Assembly (NCBI RefSeq): GCF_003028575.1
Contig: NZ_PYUD01000003.1
Coordinates: 434,001 to 498,000, forward strand
Length of the DNA stretch: 64,000 bases
Origin: Halomonas urumqiensis
GTDB lineage: Bacteria > Pseudomonadota > Gammaproteobacteria > Pseudomonadales > Halomonadaceae
Direction: 5' to 3'
In this document: piece by piece, positions 25,690 through 33,752 of the stretch
How the letters are laid out: each line of letters opens with the position of its first letter
How positions within the stretch are numbered: position 1 is the first letter of the stretch
The notes under the pieces: model-generated
What the model was told of the DNA's origin: nothing
The model's database searches: none
Seen by the model: only the letters and a program-made list of their open reading frames with translations
Translations under genes and position numbers: made by a program

Positions 25690-26679
25690 TCAGTTCGCCA
25701 GACCCAGGGTGTCGATGATCTCGGCGTTGTTGGCATCCGCCTCGGCCATGAAGGCGGCGAAGTCCTCTGGTCCACGCCAGTCGACACCGAAACCGCTGTC
25801 GGCCATGAAGGACTGGAACTCCTCCGAATCCCATACGCGCTGGGTGGCCTCGGCAAGGGTAGCCACCACATCGTCAGGCAGCCCCTCGGGACCCGCGATG
25901 CCACGCCAGGTACCCGCGGCCCATGGCTCACCGGTCAACTCCTCCGAGGTGGGAATGTCGGGAAAGGCGTCGAGACGCTCGTCGGCGAACACTGCCAGGG
26001 TGCGCACGCGTCCGGCACTGCGCATCGACTCCGATTCCGGCAGCGAGGAGAAGACGATATCCACGCCACCTGCGGCGAGCTCCTGCAACCCCGGCGCGGC
26101 CCCCTCGCTTGGCACCAGCGGAACGGTATTCGGGTCGATGCCCTGCTGGTTGAGGAAGCCGGCGAACGCCAGGTGATAGGCAGCGCCCGGCGAGGAACCG
26201 GAGACGGTATAGGTGTCCGGGTTGGCGTCGATATCGGCTAGCGCTGCTTCAAGCGAATCCCACTCGGAATCGGCATTGATATTGAAGGCGGCCGCATCGA
26301 GGTTGACCATGGCGATGGCGGTCAGATCCTCGTGGGAAATGGCTGATGTGCCGATATGGCGGTAGGTGCTGATTTCCGCGGTGGCAAGGCCCAAGGTGTA
26401 ACCGTCGGGGTTTGCCGTGGTCATCGCCGTGTGCCCTACCACACCGGCGCCGCCGGTACGGTTGACCACGTTGACGCGCTGCCCGAGTTCCTGCTCCAGG
26501 CCACTGGCCAGTTGACGGGCCACCGCGTCGGTACCACCCCCGGCGGACCAGGGCACGATCAGCTCGATGGGCCTCTCGGGATAGTCTGCCTGGGCCACGC
26601 CGCAGACCAGTACCAGGCTACCGATACCCACCGCTGTGGTGAGCGCTTTACGAGTCATCCGATGTGTCGCGAACCGCAT
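25690..26679 (-). CDS. tctC: Tripartite tricarboxylate transporter substrate-binding protein (Bug/TctC family)
   Basis: A 329-aa periplasmic binding protein. Start ATG 26679 with AAGGAG upstream; a signal peptide ends at V-A-Q-A. The mature start Y-P-E-R-P-I-E-L-I-V-P-W-S-A-G-G-G-T-D is the classic Bug-family signature, with the carboxylate-binding loop in A-G-G-G-T-D. First gene of the tctCBA block and 82 bases downstream of the cupin gene. The ligand is probably an organic acid; context (cupin dioxygenase, SDRs) suggests an aromatic or hydroxy acid, by inference. Confidence 0.94.
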   Translation of the reverse strand: MRFATHRMTRKALTTAVGIGSLVLVCGVAQADYPERPIELIVPWSAGGGTDAVARQLASGLEQELGQRVNVVNRTGGAGVVGHTAMTTANPDGYTLGLATAEISTYRHIGTSAISHEDLTAIAMVNLDAAAFNINADSEWDSLEAALADIDANPDTYTVSGSSPGAAYHLAFAGFLNQQGIDPNTVPLVPSEGAAPGLQELAAGGVDIVFSSLPESESMRSAGRVRTLAVFADERLDAFPDIPTSEELTGEPWAAGTWRGIAGPEGLPDDVVATLAEATQRVWDSEEFQSFMADSGFGVDWRGPEDFAAFMAEADANNAEIIDTLGLAN

Positions 26680-26761
26680 GGCGTTGCTCCTTTCATTTTC
26701 CTGCTTGTTGTTGTGCACCGGCCCTTCGTGTCGAGCCGATTGGTGGGGTTGTCTTGCGTCG

Positions 26762-27256
26762 TCAGCGAATGAACTGATCGACATACTCTCCGCCCAGCCC
26801 ACAGGCCTCGTAGTGCTTGCGGCACATGTCGATCTTGGTGAACACGTCCTCGTAGCCCAGGTGCTTGCCCCATGGGTCGACATAGGCCATCACGCCATTC
26901 ACCTGGAATAGCGTGATCATCTCCTCGACATCGTCATCCACCACCAGGGTATGGGTCTCGCCGGGAGGCTCGTAGACATAGCTGCCTTCGGTGGCGACCC
27001 AGTCGTGCTCCAGGTAGCGCCAGCGCCCCTTGAGCACCACGCCATGTACCGGATTGGGATGGCGGTGGCGACTCAGCACGCCTGACTTGCGAACCCGTAG
27101 CAGGTTGACCCAGTACCCCTGGGATACATTCAGGCACAACGGCCTGAAATGAACGTTCTCCGCCTGGGGTACCCAGACCCGCTCGTCATCGGGAATGGTG
27201 TGGGGAACGACGATTTCCATCGCCGCCTCCGATGGCTGAGGGTACTGATATGGCAT
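26762..27256 (-). CDS. Cupin protein of the 2,4'-dihydroxyacetophenone dioxygenase family
   Basis: About 164 aa from ATG 27256, or 152 aa from ATG 27220, which has the stronger GGAGG site at 5 bases; both are in frame. A cupin beta-barrel with metal-binding residues H-R-H-P-N-P-V-H-G and Y-E-P-P-G-E-T-H-T-L, as in 2,4'-dihydroxyacetophenone dioxygenase (an iron enzyme that cleaves a C-C bond next to an aromatic ring). First gene of the minus-strand cluster cupin-tctC-tctB-tctA-SDR-SDR and divergent from the IclR regulator across about 340 bp carrying the GTCCA array. Many family members have unknown substrates. Confidence 0.82.
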   Translation of the reverse strand: MPYQYPQPSEAAMEIVVPHTIPDDERVWVPQAENVHFRPLCLNVSQGYWVNLLRVRKSGVLSRHRHPNPVHGVVLKGRWRYLEHDWVATEGSYVYEPPGETHTLVVDDDVEEMITLFQVNGVMAYVDPWGKHLGYEDVFTKIDMCRKHYEACGLGGEYVDQFIR

Positions 27257-27380
27257 ACGCTTGAGTCGTTCCTGATCGTCCACCCCGGATCTCCTGATGT
27301 GGATGACGGCATGGCCTGGCGAGCAGGCCCTTGGGTCGTGACCGATATCGATGCCTCTCGCAACGAAGCGATTCCATGTT

Positions 27381-27492
27381 GTCCACTGATGGCTGTCCAC
27401 GAATGGTTGTCCACTGGTGACGGTGCATGCGTACAAGCTCATGCGGCCCTCACAAGCCAAACTGTCCATATCAAGACGTCCATATAGTGGAC
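27381..27492. promoter_or_regulatory. Operator array of GTCCA half-sites (14-bp spacing) between cupin operon and iclR
   Basis: GTCCAC occurs at 27381, 27395 and 27409 (exactly 14 bp apart), and GTCCATAT at 27464 and 27478 (again 14 bp). The last copy pairs with TGGAC at 27488-27492 to make the dyad GTCCA-N5-TGGAC. The array sits in the divergent promoter region, about 105 bp or more from either start codon. The dyad has the size expected for an IclR-family operator; the neighbouring regulator is the natural candidate to bind it. Confidence 0.6.
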
Positions 27493-27596
27493 AACATGTA
27501 CACCATGTGGTCACTTGAGGAGGATAGTGTGCATTCTTGACAGGCGTCAATAAAGCGGCAACGACGAAGACTAGACATTCGTATTAGAGGAGACCC

Positions 27597-28391
27597 ATGG
27601 ATACCAGCGACCCCGCGAACGTCTCGAGCGCATCGGAAAAGTCCCCCGTACAGGGTACCGCCGCGGTAGCCAAGGGGCTGAGGCTGCTGAAACTGATCGC
27701 CAAACTGGACTCGAATGCCCGCTCACGCGATATCCAGCAGGCCAGCGGCCTGCCTCGCCCCACCGTCCATCGGCTGCTCAACACTCTGGAGCATGAAGGC
27801 TTCGTGGAGCGCAACCCCATGGATGGCGTCTATGTCATCGGCCGGCAATTGCTGCAGATCACCCAGCAGGCCCGCAGTCAGCACAGCCTGCCAAAGCGCC
27901 TGCACGCCACCCTGGAAGCCATCGGAAGTGCCAGCGGGGAAACCGTACACCTCGCGGTGCCGGCGGGATGCCACATGACCTTCATCGACAAGGTGGAATC
28001 CCCGGAAGCGGTGCGCATGGCCTCCTACATCGGCATGCCGGTGCCGATGCATTCCACCTCGGTGGGGAAGGCCTACCTCGCCGCCCTGCCCCTCGAGGTG
28101 CGCGAACGGTATCTGGACCAGTTGACGCTCGAGGCAGTAACGCCGCGTACGATCACCGATCGCGGGCGACTTGCCGATGAGTTGGCGTTGACCGCCAGCC
28201 GGGGGTATTCGGTCGATGACGAGGAGAACGAGGCCGGCATCATCTGCTTTGGCCGTGCCATCCTCGACCCTGATGGCACGCCATCCAGTGCGGTCAGCGT
28301 GAGCGTACCGCGCTATCGCCTGCCGACTGACGGCGAACGCACGATCAGCTCACTGATCGCCAGGCTGTGTGAGGAAAGCGGTTTCGGTTGA
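27597..28391 (+). CDS. IclR-family transcriptional regulator
   Basis: A 264-aa regulator. Start ATG 27597 with AGAGGAG upstream. The N-terminal winged HTH (A-V-A-K-G-L-R-L-L-K-L-I; S-G-L-P-R-P-T-V-H-R-L-L-N-T-L) is followed by the IclR effector domain (M-P-V-P-M-H-S-T-S-V-G-K-A-Y-L-A; D-D-E-E-N-E-A-G-I-I-C-F-G). Divergent from the cupin/TTT/SDR cluster, so it very probably controls that cluster and itself through the repeated GTCCA sites between them. Confidence 0.93.
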   Translation: MDTSDPANVSSASEKSPVQGTAAVAKGLRLLKLIAKLDSNARSRDIQQASGLPRPTVHRLLNTLEHEGFVERNPMDGVYVIGRQLLQITQQARSQHSLPKRLHATLEAIGSASGETVHLAVPAGCHMTFIDKVESPEAVRMASYIGMPVPMHSTSVGKAYLAALPLEVRERYLDQLTLEAVTPRTITDRGRLADELALTASRGYSVDDEENEAGIICFGRAILDPDGTPSSAVSVSVPRYRLPTDGERTISSLIARLCEESGFG

Positions 28392-28409
28392 GCCGACCGG
28401 GGCACTTGC

Positions 28410-28895
28410 TCAGATCTCGTCCAGCGCCTTCTCGAGCGCTTCACGAATCGCAAACTCACCGTCTCGCGGGGAAAAGCGCTGGATCACCTTGCCGTCGCGG
28501 CCCACCAGGAACTTGGTGAAGTTCCACTTGATGACCGTCGTGCCGAGCACCCCTGGCGCTCCTCGCTTGAGCTCGAGAAACAGCGGGTGGGTGCCCGCGC
28601 CATTGACCTTGACCTTCTCCATCAGCGGGAAGCTGACCTGATACTGACGCGCACTGAACGCGCAGAAATCCAGCGCCGACTCGGGGGATTGCCGGGCGAA
28701 CTGGTTGCAGGGAAAACCCAGCACGGTGAAACCGCGGTCGCGATAGCGACGATACAGGCGATCGAGCTCCTTGAGCTGCGGGGTAAAGCCGCAACGGCTG
28801 GCGACATTGACGATCAGCAGCACCTGCCCCTGCAGGGCGCCGAGATTGAATGGCTCGCCGCTATGGGTGCGGCACTGGTGGTCGTGGATGGACAT
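28410..28895 (-). CDS. Glutathione peroxidase family protein (Cys type)
   Basis: A 161-aa thiol peroxidase reducing hydrogen or organic peroxides with glutathione or thioredoxin. N-V-A-S-R-C-G-F-T-P-Q carries the peroxidatic Cys in place of selenocysteine; G-F-P-C-N-Q-F and W-N-F-T-K-F-L-V give the Gln and Trp of the catalytic set. Normal length, no signal peptide. It converges on iclR with an 18-bp gap and lies upstream of nothing on its strand; tgpA ends 70 bp before its start. Confidence 0.92.
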   Translation of the reverse strand: MSIHDHQCRTHSGEPFNLGALQGQVLLIVNVASRCGFTPQLKELDRLYRRYRDRGFTVLGFPCNQFARQSPESALDFCAFSARQYQVSFPLMEKVKVNGAGTHPLFLELKRGAPGVLGTTVIKWNFTKFLVGRDGKVIQRFSPRDGEFAIREALEKALDEI

Positions 28896-28965
28896 GATCG
28901 GGCCTACACGGGCGTTGTTGAATACGATGCCACGCCATTCCCTCGGGCGCCAGCATCGCTGAGTA

Positions 28966-31158
28966 TCAGACCGGCGCTGAACCTCGACGTTTCAGGCGGC
29001 GGCGAACCTCCTTGATGCGCCGGGCCAGCAGCCGCCTGCGCTGGCGGGCCTCGCCACCACCGAGCCGGGCATAGCGCAGGCGCTCGAGATGCTGTGCGCA
29101 CTCCTCCAGGGCCGGGCCTGCGGCGCTGGCGAGTGAGGCGATACGGCGCAGATGAGCCGCCGGTGGCTCCCCCCGCCTGGGCCCCAGGCCCTGCTTGCCG
29201 AGCCAGGCCTGGAGCGCCAGCACCAGGGCCCGCTCATCCTTTCCTTGACGATGACGGCGAATACCGCGACGCAGCAGCATGAGCGCGGAGGCAGCGACGC
29301 CGGCGAGCCCCGCCAGGCCCAACAGGGCGGCGAAGCCACCGCGCCCGGGCAGCAGGTCGGCTAGCCACTGCCATGCTCCCTTCAGCCACGCCATGAGCTC
29401 TGACAGCAGTACGCTGCGCGCTTCCCGCTGGTAGCCGATCACACCACGCTGCCAGCGATATTCCAGACGCTCCCAGTCGAGCCGCAGGTCGTTAAGCCAA
29501 CCCACGTCACGCATGCGCAAGGGGGAGAACGGCGAGTCGGCCAAAAACGCCTCGCTACCCTCCTCGATCGCCTGGGGCCCCTGTTCGATCCGCTCCGGGG
29601 CGATGGCGGCGGTGGGGTCAATGCGCTGCCAACGCCCCTCTAGCCAGACCTCCACCCAGGCATGGGCATCATAGTCACGTACGGTGAAATACCCATCGGG
29701 ATGGCGCTCGCCTCCCAGGAACCCGGCCACCACCCGCGCCGGGATGCCCGCGGAGCGAGCCAGCACCGCCAGGGCGGACGCATAATGGGTGCAATAGCCG
29801 GCACGGCTGTCGAACAGGAACTCGTCGACGCGATTCGCTGACGTAAGGCGTGGCGGCGAGAGTGTGTAGCGAAAAGGCGCTTCCCCGAAACGTGCCATCA
29901 CGCTGTCCAGAAAGGCGCGCGCATCGCCTTCGCTTTCCTGCCACAGACGCTCGGCCAAGGCGCGGGTTTGCGGATTGCCCTGGCGCGGCAGCATGGAATG
30001 CCAGCCGGGGCCCGAGGGGCCGATGAAGGCCGGGGCGAGGCCGGTGCTTTCGATGGTCAACAGGCTGCGCGTACTCAACGGCGCCATCCCCTCGAGGGTG
30101 CCGTCGACCAGATAGCGCTGACGCTCGCTGCTGGCAAGCGGAGTACCGAGCGAAGGCCGCCAGGGGCGATTGTCGGGCTCCAGCAACAACTCCGCCTCGA
30201 AGGACGCGGAACCATCCGGCTGCCAGGGCGAGCGGTCCGCTTCGCGCACGAAGTCCCCAAGCGGACGTGACAATGCCGACGCCAGCGGCTCCGGGCGCGC
30301 CCGGGACCAGCGCTCACCATCGAAATGGGACAGCGTATAGACCCGCCAGTAACGTTCGGCGGGCAACGGCTCGCGCCCCTCGAAACGGACCCGGAAGGCC
30401 CTGGCCGAGCTGCGCGAAAGGTTGGCGATATCGCCCGGGGCGATCTCGTCGGTCAACCCCGTGGAGGCGCGTTCCACCTGCGGCATGTTCCACAACGGGC
30501 CGAGACGTGGAAAGGTGACGAACAGCAGCGCCATCAACGGTGCCGATAGCAGCAGCAGCCAGGCGGTTTCCCGCCAGGCCTGGCGCGAGCCGCTGGCGCC
30601 ACTCAGCCACACCAGCGACTGAACCAGCCAGGCCACGGCGACCAGCGCGCCCGCCGCCATCAGGATGCCCTGGTCGTGAAGGAACGCCACGGTGGTGGTG
30701 ATCATGCCGATCAACACCACCACCCGGGCATCCCGACGGTCGTGGGTCTCGAGCAGTTTCAGCAGGTAGACACCGAGCAGCAGGCCAATCAGCCCCTCCA
30801 TGCCATACAGGGTGCCGTACTCCAGCCACAGCATCGCCAGCACCCCCGCTACCGCCGCCAGGCGCAGCAGGATTCCGGCCCACGGCAGGCGTCGGCGCAG
30901 CTGCAGGTAACGATAGCCCGCCACCGCCACGGCAAGCCCGCCAAGCCACGCCGGCATCCAGGTCAGGTGCAGCGCCAGCACCAGGCACTGGCCAATGAAC
31001 AGCTGGCGCAGCATCACCGCTGTCAGCGCATGGCCATCGGCCAGCACCGCCCGCTGGGCCAGCTCGGCTTGCCCCGTCTCGGCCACCGGCCCATGGCCTC
31101 CGCGGCGCCAGCCCGCCATCCTGGCTCGCATCCCGTCACCCCACCTGGCTCCCCTCAT
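28966..31158 (-). CDS. tgpA: Transglutaminase-like membrane protein TgpA (DUF3488 + TGase + DUF4129)
   Basis: About 730 aa. ATG 31158 overlaps the DUF58 stop by 4 bases (ATGA), with GAGGTG upstream; GTG 31164 is an alternative. About six N-terminal membrane helices (DUF3488) are followed by a periplasmic transglutaminase-like domain with the Cys in S-R-A-G-Y-C-T-H-Y-A-S-A, the His in D-A-H-A-W-V-E-V and the Asp in R-I-D-P-T-A, then another helix and a cytoplasmic basic tail (DUF4129-like). P. aeruginosa TgpA (PA2873) is the named relative and is essential there. Last gene of NUDIX-moxR-DUF58-tgpA. Confidence 0.93.
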   Translation of the reverse strand: MRGARWGDGMRARMAGWRRGGHGPVAETGQAELAQRAVLADGHALTAVMLRQLFIGQCLVLALHLTWMPAWLGGLAVAVAGYRYLQLRRRLPWAGILLRLAAVAGVLAMLWLEYGTLYGMEGLIGLLLGVYLLKLLETHDRRDARVVVLIGMITTTVAFLHDQGILMAAGALVAVAWLVQSLVWLSGASGSRQAWRETAWLLLLSAPLMALLFVTFPRLGPLWNMPQVERASTGLTDEIAPGDIANLSRSSARAFRVRFEGREPLPAERYWRVYTLSHFDGERWSRARPEPLASALSRPLGDFVREADRSPWQPDGSASFEAELLLEPDNRPWRPSLGTPLASSERQRYLVDGTLEGMAPLSTRSLLTIESTGLAPAFIGPSGPGWHSMLPRQGNPQTRALAERLWQESEGDARAFLDSVMARFGEAPFRYTLSPPRLTSANRVDEFLFDSRAGYCTHYASALAVLARSAGIPARVVAGFLGGERHPDGYFTVRDYDAHAWVEVWLEGRWQRIDPTAAIAPERIEQGPQAIEEGSEAFLADSPFSPLRMRDVGWLNDLRLDWERLEYRWQRGVIGYQREARSVLLSELMAWLKGAWQWLADLLPGRGGFAALLGLAGLAGVAASALMLLRRGIRRHRQGKDERALVLALQAWLGKQGLGPRRGEPPAAHLRRIASLASAAGPALEECAQHLERLRYARLGGGEARQRRRLLARRIKEVRRRLKRRGSAPV

Positions 31159-32102
31159 TGCCACCTCGTCGACGTGGGTGTGGCAAGCTCAGGGTCGAAG
31201 CGTGCCAGTGCCTCCAGCGCCTCGCGTCTCTGCCTGGCTCCCTGCCCCTGGGGCAGGGTAGATCCCGGCAGACGCAGTCCGTACCGGTCGCCGGCACTGT
31301 GATGCACCAACACGCGCGCGCACAGCGTCGAGAGGCGCCGCTCGGGGTCGCCCTGGCAGCTGTCGTAGTCGAGCCATACCTGCTGGCGCGGCGGTACGCT
31401 GAATACCTTGGTGGACAGCACGCCGGTCCGGCTCCACTGCTTCCAGGCCAACCGCGCCGGGCTATCGCCGGGTTCGGCACGGCGCAGGCCGGCGAAGTCG
31501 CTGGCCTCGAGCCCCGCCCCCACGCGCCGGTGGAAAGTCTCGTCATCTTCATGGGGTTGCGGATAGATCAGCAGCGTCTGGTCGGCATCGATCCAGGCCA
31601 GGGCCCGCACCAGGCCCAGCGGCCAGCGACTCTCCACCCGCAGCAACGGCACCGGCTGAACACCACGCCGCGCGGCCGGCATGGCCAGCACCGACTCGCC
31701 TTGCCCTTCGGGCAGGTCCAGCACACTGCCCGTCCCGGCCCCATGCACCTCCACCGCGGTCCGCGCCCGCCCACCACTGACCACGACCCCAAGGCGTGCC
31801 TCGCTGCCGGCGAAGACCTCGTGGGGCAGGCGCAGAGAGACCCGTATACCGAGCAGGTTGCGCCAGGTGCGCAGCAGGGTGACCGTCGCCAGGGCGAACA
31901 ACCAGAAGGCCAGGATGTAGGCAAGAGTGTTCTGGTAATTGATGCCGAACAGCACCAGCACCAGTACCAGCACCGCCCAGCCGGCGCCGAAGCGCGTTGG
32001 CAGCAGGAACAGGCGGCGCTGGGGCAGGGCCTGGTTCAGCGGCACCGCCAGGCGACGATGCCAGCGGTGCCGCCTGGCCCGGGCCGCGGCGCCGACTCCC
32101 AT
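31155..32102 (-). CDS. DUF58 domain protein
   Basis: A 315-aa protein with two adjacent N-terminal membrane helices (about residues 40-85) and a C-terminal DUF58 region (E-P-G-D-S-P-A-R-L-A-W-K-Q-W-S-R). DUF58 proteins resemble von Willebrand factor A domains and act with MoxR ATPases. It starts one base after the moxR stop and overlaps tgpA by 4 bases, so the trio is translated together. Role: probably MoxR-assisted assembly or control of TgpA in the envelope (inference from conserved context). Confidence 0.92.
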   Translation of the reverse strand: MGVGAAARARRHRWHRRLAVPLNQALPQRRLFLLPTRFGAGWAVLVLVLVLFGINYQNTLAYILAFWLFALATVTLLRTWRNLLGIRVSLRLPHEVFAGSEARLGVVVSGGRARTAVEVHGAGTGSVLDLPEGQGESVLAMPAARRGVQPVPLLRVESRWPLGLVRALAWIDADQTLLIYPQPHEDDETFHRRVGAGLEASDFAGLRRAEPGDSPARLAWKQWSRTGVLSTKVFSVPPRQQVWLDYDSCQGDPERRLSTLCARVLVHHSAGDRYGLRLPGSTLPQGQGARQRREALEALARFDPELATPTSTRWQ

Positions 32103-32103
32103 G

Positions 32104-33030
32104 TCAGGCCATCACCGGCACATGTGTCAGCAGGTGCCGCGCCAGGGCCTCGCCCTCCTCGCGACGCCCGCTGCTGAGCCTGTGCCCAGCCACCGCGACC
32201 CACACCGACTGGACATCCTCCGGCAGCACATGATCCCGTCCCGCCAGCAGCGCCCAGCCACGCGCGGCCTGCAGCAGCGCCAGCACGCCGCGTGTCGAGA
32301 GGCCCCAGGCGAGCTCCGGATGCTCTCGGCTCGCCGCGGCGAGGGCTTGCACGTAATCGAGCAACGCCTCGGCGACATGAATGTCGGCAAGCCTTGCCTG
32401 CCAGCCACGCAGCCGTTCGGCATCCAGCAGCACCGGCAGGTCGTCGAGCTTCACGCGGCCGGCACGGCCACGCAGGATCTCGCGTTCGGCGCGGGGAGCG
32501 GGATAGCCCAGCGACAGACGCATCAGGAAGCGATCGAGCTGCGACTCCGGAAGCGCGAAGGTACCCGCCTGATCCTGGGGATTCTGAGTGGCGATGACGA
32601 AGAATGGATCAGGCAGTGGCCGGGTCTCGCCCTCCACCGTGACCCGCCCCTCTTCCATCGCCTCGAGCAGTGCGCTCTGGGTCTTCGGCGTGGCGCGGTT
32701 GATCTCGTCAGCCAGCACCACGCCATGGAACACCGGCCCGGGATGAAAGGTGAAACGCGCCTCTCGCGGATCGAACACCGAGACCCCCAGCACGTCGGCG
32801 GGCAGCAGGTCGCTGGTGAACTGCAGGCGTTGCATGTCGAGCCCGGTGACCCGCGCCAACGCCTGGGCCAGGGTGGTCTTGCCAAGACCCGGGAGGTCCT
32901 CGATCAACAGGTGGCCACGGCACAGCAGGCAGCACAGCGCCAGGCGCACCTCGCGGGACTTCCCCAACACCACCCCCTCCAGGGCGGCCACCACGGCATC
33001 CAGACCATCGAGACGCGTCAGGCGATTCAT
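32104..33030 (-). CDS. MoxR-family AAA+ ATPase
   Basis: A 308-aa cytoplasmic ATPase. Walker A G-L-G-K-T-T near residue 48, Walker B V-V-L-A-D-E-I-N-R-A, sensor region A-T-Q-N-P, and the lid with S-T-R-G-V-L-A-L. A chaperone-like partner of the DUF58/TgpA proteins encoded downstream. Its ATG overlaps the NUDIX gene stop by 4 bases (ATGA). Confidence 0.93.
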   Translation of the reverse strand: MNRLTRLDGLDAVVAALEGVVLGKSREVRLALCCLLCRGHLLIEDLPGLGKTTLAQALARVTGLDMQRLQFTSDLLPADVLGVSVFDPREARFTFHPGPVFHGVVLADEINRATPKTQSALLEAMEEGRVTVEGETRPLPDPFFVIATQNPQDQAGTFALPESQLDRFLMRLSLGYPAPRAEREILRGRAGRVKLDDLPVLLDAERLRGWQARLADIHVAEALLDYVQALAAASREHPELAWGLSTRGVLALLQAARGWALLAGRDHVLPEDVQSVWVAVAGHRLSSGRREEGEALARHLLTHVPVMA

Positions 33031-33572
33031 GTGCGCGACTCCAGAAGACCGGCATCCATCAGGGACACCACCGCCTGGCGGGTATCGGGGGTGACACCGG
33101 CCAGCGCCAGTGCCTCGCCGGGGGGCAGCCAGAATGCCTCGGCGACCTCCTCCGCCTGCAGGCTCAGGGCGCCGTCATGGGTCACCAGAAAAATGCTGCC
33201 GAAGATGTGGTTGCCTCCCTCGGCATGGACGAACTCCAGTGCGTGCCGCAAGGGTACCCCCTGAATGCCCAGTTCCTCGGCCAGCTCACGGCGTGCCGCC
33301 AGGTGAACGGCCTCGCCGGCCCCCACTACGCCACCGGCGGCCAGGTCGATGCCCCCCGGAAAGACCTCCTTGGTCAGGGTGCGGCGCTGCACGCACAACT
33401 CGCCGCGCGTGTTGGTCACCACGATATAGGTGGCGCGATGCCAGTACCGAAAGCGCCGCATGGATGCCCGCCAGGCACTACCGCATGGGCGATTGCGTGC
33501 ATCCACCAGCTGGATGCGCTCATCGGCGATGACCGGCGCGGGTAGCGTCGGTGCACCAGTGGCGTCGCTCAT
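33027..33572 (-). CDS. NUDIX hydrolase (YfcD-like)
   Basis: A 181-aa protein. The Nudix box is complete: G-G-V-V-G-A-G-E then R-R-E-L-A-E-E-L-G-I. The N-terminal part (R-A-T-Y-I-V-V, C-V-Q-R-R-T-L-T-K-E-V-F-P-G) resembles YfcD, close to isopentenyl diphosphate isomerase. Substrate not known. First gene of the four-gene minus-strand operon with moxR, DUF58 and tgpA. Confidence 0.88.
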   Translation of the reverse strand: MSDATGAPTLPAPVIADERIQLVDARNRPCGSAWRASMRRFRYWHRATYIVVTNTRGELCVQRRTLTKEVFPGGIDLAAGGVVGAGEAVHLAARRELAEELGIQGVPLRHALEFVHAEGGNHIFGSIFLVTHDGALSLQAEEVAEAFWLPPGEALALAGVTPDTRQAVVSLMDAGLLESRT

Positions 33573-33752
33573 GAATCTCTCTCCCTGGAAATTCCTTCAG
33601 CCTAACCAGTCCCACTCATGGCGTCACGCGTTGACCGGAACGCGCAGCGTGACCATGCTCAACGCCTGGGCACGACCGCGGCCATGGGCGGCACCTGCGG
33701 CGGTGGCCTAGACGTTCTGCCGCTCACGGCTTGGGATCGAGGTCAGCCCGGC

